From the NCBI RefSeq assembly GCF_947502995.1, contig NZ_CANNBW010000024.1, positions 1-64,000 of the forward strand: a stretch of 64,000 bases of DNA, in the 5' to 3' direction. Shown here piece after piece: positions 23,055-31,867 of this stretch. The translations under genes were made by a program, and so were the position numbers. This DNA is from an uncultured Tenacibaculum sp. (GTDB lineage Bacteria > Bacteroidota > Bacteroidia > Flavobacteriales > Flavobacteriaceae). The first letter of the stretch is position 1; the number at the start of each line of letters is the position of its first letter. The notes beneath the pieces were generated by a model, which saw nothing but the letters and a program-made list of their open reading frames with translations, was not told the origin of the DNA and did no database searches.

Positions 23055-26000
23055 TTATTTTTCTTTCTCGTATCCTTTTGGTCGCTTTGAACGAATTGGA
23101 GCTTTAGGCTCTGGTTTTAATTGGAATTCGTTTCCTTTTAATAATCGTAAAGCTTCTTGAACTGCTCTTTCTAATTGTGGATCATTTCCTTGTAATACTT
23201 TCTTAGGATCTTGAATTACTTCAATATCTGGAGCAACACCTTCGCCTTCTACAGCCCACTTTCCATCAACATCAAAGAATCCTCCACGAGGCGCAACCAT
23301 TCTACCACCATCAATAAAACGAGGAGTATCCCAAGTTCCAACTAATCCACCCCAAGTTCTAGTTCCTACTAAAGGTCCGATTTTCTTAAATTTAAACATA
23401 TACGGAAGTAAATCTCCACCAGAACCAGCACGTTCATTAATAATCATAACTTTTGGACCCCAAATTCCAGCCATTGGAGTAGTCCAAGGTCTACGATCAT
23501 TAGCTTTACTGTTGAAATATCCCATTAAATCACGAGACATAATATCAATCATGTAATCAGCAGCAGATCCACCACCATTATTTCTTTCATCGATAACAGC
23601 ACCTTTCTTATCTTGTTGAGAGAAGTAATAACGGTTAAAAGATGTAAATCCAGGCCCAGAAGTATTTGGAACATAAACATAAGCAAGTTTTCCGTTCGAT
23701 AATTTATCTACTTTTCTTCTGTTGCTTTCAACCCAATCGATAGATCTTAAGAAACGTTCACTAAAAGTAGGCTTTACTAAAATAGATCTAGCTCCATCTG
23801 AACTTGGTTTAGAATTTACTTTGATATAAATTTCTCGTCCCGCTGTTTGTTCTAATAATTGATAAGGATTCATATCATTAGTTAATTTTACTCCATTAAC
23901 TTCGATAAGATAATCTCCTTTATTTACGTTTATTCCTGGTAAACCAAGTGGAGCAGAAACATTAGGATTCCAACGTTCTCCTTTGTAAATTTTTGCAAAA
24001 CGGTACAAACCTTTATTTTGTTCTAAATCTGCACCTAATAATCCGACAGGAACTCTATCAACTCTTGGAGTATCTCCACCAGAAACATAAGAATGTCCGA
24101 TAGCAACTTCACCACTCATAATATCTACTACATAATTTAAGTCTGTACGATGTCTTACGTGATCAATCCATTCAGAATACCATTTGTAAACATCGTCCCA
24201 AGGAGCACCGTGAACATTATCAACATACAAGAAATCGCGCATATATCTCCATCCTTCTTTAAAGATTTGATGTGCTTCAGCTTTAGGATCTACTTTTACT
24301 TTAAGATTGGTTTTTAACCTTCCTTTTGTTCCTTTTACAGGTGCTTTGCTACTTACAATACTCCAACTTCCTCTTTTAGATAATAATACAGAGTTTCTAT
24401 CTTCTGTTGTTACCATTCCAGATACACCTTTTGAAAATATAGTAGCTTTTTCCTTAACAACATCGTATGTATGCATAGTAATACCAGGAGTATTCGGTAC
24501 AGCTTCAGCAATAAAAACTTTGTTTTTAGGACCTTTTGTTAAACCTAAGTAGTTTCTAGCAGGTAATTTTAAAGCAACAGCTCTATTAAAAATACCAGCT
24601 TCGTCAATAGTCACTGTGACTTTTTTACTGTCCTTTTTATTAGGTTTTTTAGTTTCTTTTTTATTTTTAGAAGCCGATTTTTCTTTTTTAACAGCTTCTT
24701 CATCTGTTTTCGGAAGATTAGGAGCTTTGTCTTTTGAGTTTAAAACAACAGCGTATAAGCTTCTAGATACACTAGGATCGTAAGAACTCATATCTAACCA
24801 ACCAGATTGTAAACCGTAATCAGTACTTGCTAGTGTATAAATATATTTTCCAGAAGCATCCCAAACAGGTGAAATAGCATCAGCGATCGGATCTGTAATT
24901 TGAACTTTCTTTTTTGTACTTATTTGATAGGCGAAAATAGATTTGAAATGACTGTCATTTTGTTTTGCATAAGCAATCCAGTCACTATCTGGAGACCAAA
25001 CAGGATTCATAGATCTGTTCGGATGTGCATAACGATCTGTATCTACTTTAAAAGTCTTTTTTGTGTCTAAATTAATTACCCAAATATTAAAATCGGTATC
25101 GGTATAAGCGATATGTTTTCCATCTGGAGACCAATCTGGTTTAAAGTAGAAAGTAGGATTAGGTAATGAAATGTACTGTTGATTTTGTCCGTCTTGATCA
25201 GCTAAAACTAATTCGTATTCTCCATTTTTATCAGAAAACCAAGCAACTTTATCACCTTTTGGAGACCAAATAGGTGAGCGATCTGCAACTCCAGGAGAGT
25301 TGGTAAGGTTTCTCCAAGTACCATTTTCTTTTGGTACTGTAAAGATTTCTCCACGATGTTCAAAAATGGCTCTTTTCCCTTTAGGAGATACATTTGGGTT
25401 GGTTAGGCTTCTACCAGAAACATTCATCCAGCGGGTTCTAGAATAATTTAAATCACCTTTTACATTGATTTTTATTTGTCTTGTAGCTTTAGTTTCAGGA
25501 TTTAAAAAGTGAATATATCCACCTTGTTCGTAAACAATTCCATTAGTATTTGCATCTAAACTTTTTACATCAAATTTTTTATGAAAAGTAATCTGACGCT
25601 CTTGTTTAGTTTTTAGGTCATAAGACCAGATGTTACTTGTATAATCTCTTTCAGATAAATAGTATACAATTCCCTTGTGCCATACAGGGTCTAAATGTCT
25701 TTCTTTATCTCTTTGCGGAGTAGTTTGTAAAGCTTTAGTCTTTAAATTTACAATCCAAATAGGCATTGCTTGTCCACCTCGATAGTTTCTCCATTCTGCA
25801 TCCCAGCTTGTAATAGGAGTATAAGCAATATATTTCCCATCAGCAGAGATTTCACCATAAGCAGCTCTTGGAATTTCAACAGCTGTAGGCATTTCACCTT
25901 TTGGAGAAACTGTGAAAAATTTATTGGTTTGAGTTGGTCTTGATTCTCTACCAGAGCGGAATAAGATTTTATTATCTGGAGTCCAGCCTTGAACAAAATC

Positions 26001-26315
26001 ACCAGTAGGATGATATGTAAGTCTTTTAGGTTCTCCACCTTCAGCAGGAATTACATAAACATCAATATTTCCATCATATTGAGCCGTAAAAGCAATCATT
26101 TTTCCATCTTTAGAAAAATGAGGATTAGACTCATATCCTTCATGACTTGTAAGTCTAATGGCATCGCCTCCATTTAAAGAAGCTTTCCATAAATCGTTTG
26201 CATAAACAAAAACTACATCATTTTGTGAAAGTGTAGGTTGTCTTAATAGTCTTGTGCCTTGAGAATTTCCAAAATAGAAAATCGACAAAGCCATAACTAT
26301 GAGAATTTTTTTCAT
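23055..26315 (-). CDS. Secreted tricorn-like serine protease (S41 family)
   Basis: 1086 residues with a signal peptide (MKKILIVMALSIFYFGNSQ). Residues about 25-330 and 330-560 contain TolB/WD-like beta-propeller blades (PHFSKDGKMIAFTAQYDGN, PIWSPKGDKVAWFSDKNGE, PDWSPDGKHIAYTDTD). A Lys-rich linker (about 540-580) follows, then the tricorn core: YMRDFLYVDNVHG, HSYVSGGD, a PDZ domain (GDYLIEVNGVKL) and the S41 catalytic region with nucleophile Ser in INERAGSGGDLLPYMF and GTRTWGG. Such proteins act in the periplasm or extracellularly on peptides. Usual length of the family is ~1050-1100. Transcribed with the tautomerase gene. Confidence 0.93.
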   Translation of the reverse strand: MKKILIVMALSIFYFGNSQGTRLLRQPTLSQNDVVFVYANDLWKASLNGGDAIRLTSHEGYESNPHFSKDGKMIAFTAQYDGNIDVYVIPAEGGEPKRLTYHPTGDFVQGWTPDNKILFRSGRESRPTQTNKFFTVSPKGEMPTAVEIPRAAYGEISADGKYIAYTPITSWDAEWRNYRGGQAMPIWIVNLKTKALQTTPQRDKERHLDPVWHKGIVYYLSERDYTSNIWSYDLKTKQERQITFHKKFDVKSLDANTNGIVYEQGGYIHFLNPETKATRQIKINVKGDLNYSRTRWMNVSGRSLTNPNVSPKGKRAIFEHRGEIFTVPKENGTWRNLTNSPGVADRSPIWSPKGDKVAWFSDKNGEYELVLADQDGQNQQYISLPNPTFYFKPDWSPDGKHIAYTDTDFNIWVINLDTKKTFKVDTDRYAHPNRSMNPVWSPDSDWIAYAKQNDSHFKSIFAYQISTKKKVQITDPIADAISPVWDASGKYIYTLASTDYGLQSGWLDMSSYDPSVSRSLYAVVLNSKDKAPNLPKTDEEAVKKEKSASKNKKETKKPNKKDSKKVTVTIDEAGIFNRAVALKLPARNYLGLTKGPKNKVFIAEAVPNTPGITMHTYDVVKEKATIFSKGVSGMVTTEDRNSVLLSKRGSWSIVSSKAPVKGTKGRLKTNLKVKVDPKAEAHQIFKEGWRYMRDFLYVDNVHGAPWDDVYKWYSEWIDHVRHRTDLNYVVDIMSGEVAIGHSYVSGGDTPRVDRVPVGLLGADLEQNKGLYRFAKIYKGERWNPNVSAPLGLPGINVNKGDYLIEVNGVKLTNDMNPYQLLEQTAGREIYIKVNSKPSSDGARSILVKPTFSERFLRSIDWVESNRRKVDKLSNGKLAYVYVPNTSGPGFTSFNRYYFSQQDKKGAVIDERNNGGGSAADYMIDIMSRDLMGYFNSKANDRRPWTTPMAGIWGPKVMIINERAGSGGDLLPYMFKFKKIGPLVGTRTWGGLVGTWDTPRFIDGGRMVAPRGGFFDVDGKWAVEGEGVAPDIEVIQDPKKVLQGNDPQLERAVQEALRLLKGNEFQLKPEPKAPIRSKRPKGYEKEK

Positions 26316-26540
26316 GATATTTTATTTGGTTAATGAAGTAAATAAAGGTACACAAAAAGGAAAACGGAAAGCGTGAAGAATTTGTTAAAGCGATTTAGAT
26401 CTCTATTAAAGTTTTAAATATTCAAATGGATAGAGATAATTGATTTTTCGTTCCAAAAAAATATACTTTCATGCCAATTCTATTTGCGTTAAAGGAAAAT
26501 CATATCTAAAAATTATGACTTGCTATTTAATTTAGCGATT

Positions 26541-26558
26541 GATTACAGTATTGTAATC
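26541..26558. promoter_or_regulatory. Palindrome upstream of the GH64-like gene
   Basis: GATTAC-AGTATT-GTAATC, extended outward by ATTG (26538-26541) and CAAT, gives a near-perfect dyad ending 15 bases before the ATG at 26577. It may be an operator or a 5' UTR hairpin. No T run follows. Confidence 0.35.
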
Positions 26559-26576
26559 CAATAAACTATACTAAAC

Positions 26577-28832
26577 ATGGAAATAATGAATTATAGAAAC
26601 TTAGTAAGTGTATGTGTTTTCTTTTTACTTGGAATGATTTCAATTACAAGTCAAAGTATAACTAGTATGAGTCCGTCTAAAGGTTCTTTAGCAGGAGAAA
26701 CTTTAGTGACATTAAAAGGAAGTGGATTTGACAAAAATAAATCTGTTGGAGTCTTTTTTAAAAATGCAAAATATCCGAATGGAGTAGGAGTTTCAAATAT
26801 TACTTATGTAAATGACTCTACTATAACCTTTAAAACATCAAAACGATCAAATCCTCAGAGTTTTTCTGTGTATTTAGAATTAAAGAAAGATGCTAATAAG
26901 GTTTATGCTCCAATTAATTTTGAATATAAATTGCCAGAAGTAAATACAATGAGTCCAGATACTACTTCAGTAAAAGGAGGGAAAACTATTACTATAAAAG
27001 GAAAGTACTTTTCAGGAGCAACTTATGTGAAGTTTGGAAAATCGGGTAACAAACCAATATCTGTAAACGATTCTGTTATTAAAGTTGTAAATCCCCCTCA
27101 TGTAGCTGGTAATGTAACTGTAGCTGTAGATGTTCAAGCTCAATATGTATCAGTACCTTTTCAATTCAATTATAAAAATAATTCTGTAAAAAACACTTAT
27201 GAATTATCTCTAGAAAATCTTACTGGATTGAGCTCAAATTACAAAGTTTATGTATTAGGTTACAGTACAACTTCTAAGAAATATCTTGCTCTTGATGAAA
27301 ACACGAAAGAAGGAAGCTTTAAATCGTTTTCAATTAAAAAAGGATATGTAGAATCTTATGAATTAGGAAAAGATATAACAAGTATCAATCTATCGAATAA
27401 AAATGAAATTAATGGAGCACGAATTTATTTTTTCGTAAAAGATACTAGTAAAACATATCAAGATAATTCAAGTAAAACACCAAATGGAAATTTAGGATTT
27501 AAATTTAATGCATCGGGAGCTAATGTATTTCAGGTAAACAACCCGCCTCAAGACCAGTTTCCTCAATATAGTTATATAGAAGCAACATTCTTGAGTAAAC
27601 AAAACCTGTATATAGATGCTTCTTTTGTGGATGGATTTTTCTTCCCAGTTTCTATACTTGCTGAAGATAAATCAGGAAAAGAATTAGATAGAGTAGGGCA
27701 AACTTCAGGAATAAGTGGAAATGAAGTAATTGAAGCATACCAAACATTTTTAAACCAAAAAGATGTTTCTAAGGGATATAAAGATTTAGTGTATACACCT
27801 CAAGGAGAATCATCTGTTTTGTTAAATCCAGGTATGTATTTAGATAGTAATACAAATGATTTAGATATAGTATTCAATAAAGCTATAGAACAATTATTTA
27901 CAGATGCTAATATGAAAATGAATATTTGGCAAAACGGAAATGGAAAGTTTGCTAGAAACTATGCTGTAACTCCAATAAAAAATATGGTTTTTCCAGGTAC
28001 TACTAATACACATTCAGCATTAGAGTTCAAAAGTTCTAATGCAACAACATTACATATATTTAATCCAGTTGGTTTTTCTGTAGTTTCTTACAAAGATTCA
28101 AAAAGTGGAGATATAAAACCGATTTTTGGAAAAATAAGTAATAATGTATTAACATTTAAAAATCCATTACCATCTGATTGTGGTTTAGTAACAGGAATGT
28201 ATGTAAGTTCTGGAGGAGGTTCTACAGATGGAACAACGCGAATTACTGCAATTACTAAATTAAATAATACTATCACATCTGTTACTTTAAATTCAAGTAC
28301 AGATTACCCTAGTTACTTTCAATACAAATTTTCTAAAGCACCAACGAATTATTATTATTCACCTGGGCACATGACTTTCGCTGGAATAGGTTTATTTGCA
28401 GATGGAGTTTTTAGATACTCAAATGCCAATGATCAAGTTGTAGTAAAAGGATTAGAAAATCAAATAAGTACAGCATTAAATAGAGGTGTAGCATTATTAA
28501 GTTTTCCTGATACTACTTCCGCTGGTAGAACAACTAAAAATTGGGGGGATGAAACAAAATGGTATCCAGCAGGACAACCACAAAATATGTTTTCATATTT
28601 TATGCATACGGCTAAAGTTGGTACAAAAACTATTTTTTCACTACCTAAAAACGCAGTAAAATCGGCGAGAGGAACATATATGGCAAAAGCATATGGATTT
28701 GCATATGATGAAAATCCTATTGGAGGAAATCAAGGAAATCAACCACAAGTTCCTTCAGAATTTCCAGGAGTTTTCCCTAAGAAAACAGATAAACTTAAAT
28801 TAATTTTAGGTGTTTGGAAGAAAACAAAGTAG
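26577..28832 (+). CDS. Secreted IPT/TIG-domain protein with GH64/thaumatin-like beta-1,3-glucanase domain
   Basis: 751 residues. The N-terminus MNYRNLVSVCVFFLLGMISITSQS is a signal peptide after a short lead. Two IPT/TIG domains follow: about 28-120 (ITSMSPSKGSLAGETLVTLK, GSGFD) and 120-205 (VNTMSPDTTSVKGGKTITIK, GKYFSGATYVKFG). The region about 215-690 shows beta-sandwich features like the GH64/TLP family: ARIYFFVKD, PQYSYIEATFLSKQNLYIDA, FVDGFFFPVSILAED, MTFAGIGLFADGVFRYS. It would bind or cleave beta-1,3-glucan such as laminarin, but I have only a pattern-level match for catalytic residues. It has a 32-base gap to an unrecognised protein, presumably a co-expressed partner. Confidence 0.65.
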   Translation: MEIMNYRNLVSVCVFFLLGMISITSQSITSMSPSKGSLAGETLVTLKGSGFDKNKSVGVFFKNAKYPNGVGVSNITYVNDSTITFKTSKRSNPQSFSVYLELKKDANKVYAPINFEYKLPEVNTMSPDTTSVKGGKTITIKGKYFSGATYVKFGKSGNKPISVNDSVIKVVNPPHVAGNVTVAVDVQAQYVSVPFQFNYKNNSVKNTYELSLENLTGLSSNYKVYVLGYSTTSKKYLALDENTKEGSFKSFSIKKGYVESYELGKDITSINLSNKNEINGARIYFFVKDTSKTYQDNSSKTPNGNLGFKFNASGANVFQVNNPPQDQFPQYSYIEATFLSKQNLYIDASFVDGFFFPVSILAEDKSGKELDRVGQTSGISGNEVIEAYQTFLNQKDVSKGYKDLVYTPQGESSVLLNPGMYLDSNTNDLDIVFNKAIEQLFTDANMKMNIWQNGNGKFARNYAVTPIKNMVFPGTTNTHSALEFKSSNATTLHIFNPVGFSVVSYKDSKSGDIKPIFGKISNNVLTFKNPLPSDCGLVTGMYVSSGGGSTDGTTRITAITKLNNTITSVTLNSSTDYPSYFQYKFSKAPTNYYYSPGHMTFAGIGLFADGVFRYSNANDQVVVKGLENQISTALNRGVALLSFPDTTSAGRTTKNWGDETKWYPAGQPQNMFSYFMHTAKVGTKTIFSLPKNAVKSARGTYMAKAYGFAYDENPIGGNQGNQPQVPSEFPGVFPKKTDKLKLILGVWKKTK

Positions 28833-28864
28833 ACTAATGAACCTTAATTAAAACTAAATATATC

Positions 28865-29914
28865 ATGGAAACTAAAAATCAAACCATTTTAAATATTCCA
28901 GCTGGCTGGGTTGGAGGCTTTGCAAATTCTAATCCAGAATTTGCTTATCCAAATCCAAATTTAACTTCGTTACCAATGCCTGATAACATGTTAAATATTG
29001 GAAGATTACAGCGTCAGCAAGCTGTAAAATGGCCAGAATTTAGCTGGGAAACAAAAATGGGGGCTGCAGATCCAAAACGATGCTATCAAATGTTTGCACC
29101 AGATATTTCAAGAATTGGGTATACAAATGAAGGTAGAGTATATTCTATTATTTGTCCGCAACAAGGTATTACATCACCACTTTTTGGGTCATTAAATGTA
29201 GAAGTAACTGTTACTGGAACAAGAGGTTGGGTTAATGAAGATAACCGAGAATTAGCGGCAGAAATGGGTGTTGTAGGAAAAATATGGTTTAGTCCACCAA
29301 AATCGAAAGAAGGTTGGATAGTTTCTGGAATTCAGAAGTTATTATGGGATAAATTACAAGATGCTCGTTTTCCATTTCCTTTTACTAAGTCTCAAGCAAT
29401 AATGGTTACAACTCATAAAAATGGAGATCCAGATCAGCCGGTATTTCCAGTGAGAAAAGGTTTAAGTACAGGTTTTCCTATACCAGATTTTGCTAAGCAC
29501 GAAGCTGAAGCTTGGACTGTAGGGAATTTAGAAGTTCAAATAGGCCCAATTGTAAAAACAGGATATCCAATAGTTGACGAATTTAATGCATTGGTTATGG
29601 ATGTTTTCAACTTAGGTTCTGGTAATATGTTACAAGAAAAGAACGTGCTAACATGGAATGTTTGGTTTACAGAACCAGAACTTGTAGATCAGAATGAATG
29701 GGCAAGTCATGCTTGGAGATGGAGACAATCTATAGATGCAGATCATGGTTCTCCAGACGGACCAGGAACTGAAGCTAGATATTACGACGGAACTCCATTT
29801 AGTGTTGATTTTGATTTAATAAAAAAGCAAGAAGAATCAAAGTTAATGAGTTTTTTAGAGCATTTTGATAGTCAAGAAAAAGACAAAATTTTAAAAGCTG
29901 TAGAAAGTATTTAA
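28865..29914 (+). CDS. Unrecognised protein co-transcribed with the GH64-like gene
   Basis: 349 residues, rich in Trp, Pro and Gly, without a signal peptide or transmembrane segment. I do not recognise its family. Notable stretches are ILNIPAGWVGGFANSNPEFA, CYQMFAPDISRIGYT, YSIICPQQGITSPLFGSLNV, HAWRWRQSIDADHGSPDGPG and a helical, charged C-terminus with FLEHFDSQEKDKI. The Trp and acidic/His-rich tail could support carbohydrate or cofactor binding, but nothing proves this. It lies 32 bases after the secreted glucanase-like gene and before a shared terminator, so it is probably a functional partner; as a cytoplasmic protein it may assist processing or regulation. Confidence 0.8.
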   Translation: METKNQTILNIPAGWVGGFANSNPEFAYPNPNLTSLPMPDNMLNIGRLQRQQAVKWPEFSWETKMGAADPKRCYQMFAPDISRIGYTNEGRVYSIICPQQGITSPLFGSLNVEVTVTGTRGWVNEDNRELAAEMGVVGKIWFSPPKSKEGWIVSGIQKLLWDKLQDARFPFPFTKSQAIMVTTHKNGDPDQPVFPVRKGLSTGFPIPDFAKHEAEAWTVGNLEVQIGPIVKTGYPIVDEFNALVMDVFNLGSGNMLQEKNVLTWNVWFTEPELVDQNEWASHAWRWRQSIDADHGSPDGPGTEARYYDGTPFSVDFDLIKKQEESKLMSFLEHFDSQEKDKILKAVESI

Positions 29915-29949
29915 TTTCTAATACAGCATATTATTCAAAAATATTTTAT

Positions 29950-29985
29950 ACCATCATTTCTTTTATTTTTTGAAAAAATGATGGT
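29950..29985. terminator. Bidirectional terminator
   Basis: Ten-bp perfect stem ACCATCATTT/AAATGATGGT with a 16-base A/T loop, then GTTTTATTT on the plus strand. It lies between the convergent 349-residue gene and the VOC gene. Confidence 0.65.
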
Positions 29986-29988
29986 GTT

Positions 29989-30408
29989 TTATTTAGCAAA
30001 AAGTTGACTCATATCTTTAAAAGCTTTAAACTCTAAAGCATTATTTTCAGGATCGTTAAAAAACATAGTAGCTTGTTCTCCAACTTTTCCTTTAAACCGA
30101 ATCGTTGGCTCAATAACAAATTTTGTATTTACACTTTTTAAATGATCTGCTAATTTATGCCAGTCATCCCAAGATAATACTACACCAAAATGCGGAACAG
30201 GAACATCATGTCCGTCAACTGGATTTGTAATTGATTTTGTTGGAATAAAATTTTCTTTTTGATGAATTACCAATTGATGTCCAAAGAAGTTAAAATCAAC
30301 CCAATGTTCAGCACTTCTGCCTTCTTCACATTGTAAAATATCTCTGTAATAAGAACGACATTTTTCTAAATCTTGAACAGGTATGGCAATGTGAAAAGGT
30401 TGTATCAT
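29989..30408 (-). CDS. VOC-superfamily (glyoxalase/dioxygenase-like) protein
   Basis: 139 residues with paired beta-alpha-beta-beta-beta modules: PFHIAIPVQDLEKCRSYYRD (metal His in FHIA), WVDFNFFGHQLVIHQ, PHFGVVLSWDDWHKLADHL and FFNDPENNALEFKAF (metal Glu). This is the usual arrangement of a VOC metal site. Substrate unknown; members are glyoxalases, extradiol dioxygenases, fosfomycin-resistance proteins or unknowns. Stands alone. Confidence 0.88.
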   Translation of the reverse strand: MIQPFHIAIPVQDLEKCRSYYRDILQCEEGRSAEHWVDFNFFGHQLVIHQKENFIPTKSITNPVDGHDVPVPHFGVVLSWDDWHKLADHLKSVNTKFVIEPTIRFKGKVGEQATMFFNDPENNALEFKAFKDMSQLFAK

Positions 30409-30473
30409 TTTTTTTGTCTAATATTGAATAGTTTCAAAGATACTATTCTTCAGTTTTTAAATCAATAATAGAT

Positions 30474-31037
30474 TTATAAACCTAACATAGAACCAGAATA
30501 TACATAAAAGGTAACTAAAACTAATTCGCCAATAAATACGCCAGTAAACATATATTTAAAAGGCATTTTAATAATTCCTGCAACATAACAAATAATATCA
30601 GTTGGAACTAAAGGGAAAAAAGACCATCCTAAAACTAAATATGTAGCTTTTGAACTTTGGAGTTTACTTTCCCACTTTTTAACTTTTTTAGGATATTTTT
30701 TTTCTAAATATTCACTAAAACCTAAAAGATCTGCAAAGTAATAAAGAGATGTGGCAGATAACATAATTCCTACCATAGATATAACTAATACCAAGAGTAA
30801 TTGATCTGGAAATAATAAAACGCCAGTAATTACAAAAGGAGTACTCGGAATTAAGAAAAAACCTCGTATAAATGATAGTAATATATATACAGTCATAATT
30901 TGTCCTTTATAAGAACTAATAAAATCTTTAATATACTCAACAGAGAATATTTCTGGATTTTGAACATAGCGATATAAAAGATAAATAAGTAATACTCCCC
31001 AGAGTATATAAAAGATCTTTTTTCCTGTCTTTAACAT
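30474..31037 (-). CDS. TVP38/TMEM64-family (VTT) membrane protein
   Basis: 187 residues from ATG at 31035-31037; a TTG four codons upstream would give 191. Five or so hydrophobic segments and the VTT-domain core: SFIRGFFLIPSTPFVITGVLLFP, then YFADLLG and a C-terminal GWSFFPLVPTDIICYVAGI. Members are inner-membrane proteins thought to affect lipid or small-molecule transport (DedA-related). Single gene. Confidence 0.88.
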   Translation of the reverse strand: MLKTGKKIFYILWGVLLIYLLYRYVQNPEIFSVEYIKDFISSYKGQIMTVYILLSFIRGFFLIPSTPFVITGVLLFPDQLLLVLVISMVGIMLSATSLYYFADLLGFSEYLEKKYPKKVKKWESKLQSSKATYLVLGWSFFPLVPTDIICYVAGIIKMPFKYMFTGVFIGELVLVTFYVYSGSMLGL

Positions 31038-31177
31038 AGTTTTCTTCAAAAAGGTTAATAGTGCAATTATTATTCTATTTCTAGAATTTACTTGATAAGA
31101 CGACCATTTAAAAGAAATGTTACTTCTGTTTTAAAAATAAAGAGATTGTAGTTAAAAAGTGTAAACTGATTTAGTTA

Positions 31178-31474
31178 TCAGTTAAATAATAATTTAGGAG
31201 CGAAGAATACCAATAAAATAGAAAGTAGTATTAAATAAAAACCATACAAAACAATTTTACTTTTTATTCCATTTGTGATCAGTAAAAACAAGAAAAGCAT
31301 AGCGATTAAAATTAACCCTAAAGGTGAGTATATGAAAATTAGAAAGAATAAGTAAAAATCAAGCAGAGGTAATAGATTGAGGTAGATTAAGATTAACAAT
31401 ATATTATAAAGAATAAAAAAGCCAATAATTAATTTATTAGCCTTTCTTCTTTTACGTTCGTATCTGGTTGACAT
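31178..31474 (-). CDS. Small membrane protein
   Basis: 98 residues with a basic N-terminus (RYERKRRKANK) and three hydrophobic segments (about 15-34, 35-65 and 74-95). I do not recognise the family. It follows the YbjQ-family gene on the same strand by 8 bases, so the two are probably co-transcribed. No function can be assigned. Confidence 0.7.
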   Translation of the reverse strand: MSTRYERKRRKANKLIIGFFILYNILLILIYLNLLPLLDFYLFFLIFIYSPLGLILIAMLFLFLLITNGIKSKIVLYGFYLILLSILLVFFAPKLLFN

Positions 31475-31482
31475 TAATATTC

Positions 31483-31812
31483 TTATTGAGGAGAAATTCG
31501 TACAGCAGTTCCGGTAATAGAAACAACCAATACTGTTGAACTTGATACAGTTTCAATATCAATTTTAATTCCTACGACGGCATCTGCATTTAGTTTTTCA
31601 GCATTGCTTTTGAGTTTTTGAAAAGCTTCTTCTTTAATACCATCTAAACCTAATTCATAAGCTTCGTAATATTTTTTCATACTAAACATATCTTTAAAAG
31701 ACATTTTAGTTCCGTTGTGGTTGTATGAAGAGTTGTAAGAAATACCGGTTACAATTCCTTTGTATTCAGTTATTTTGTATCCTTCAATCGAGTTAGTTGT
31801 TGTTAAAATCAT
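31483..31812 (-). CDS. YbjQ (UPF0145) family protein
   Basis: 109 residues. Pattern of the YbjQ/heavy-metal-binding-like family: MILTTTNSIEGYKITEYKGI at the start, GIVTGISY, ALGLDGIKEEAF-type central helix and NADAVVGIKIDIETV, then VSITGTAVRI. Members form pentameric rings; function unknown. Followed by a small membrane protein with an 8-base gap. Confidence 0.88.
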   Translation of the reverse strand: MILTTTNSIEGYKITEYKGIVTGISYNSSYNHNGTKMSFKDMFSMKKYYEAYELGLDGIKEEAFQKLKSNAEKLNADAVVGIKIDIETVSSSTVLVVSITGTAVRISPQ

Positions 31813-31867
31813 AGTTAATATTTTTAATATTAGTAGTAGAAAAGAATCTTTTGTTACATTCTAATAT

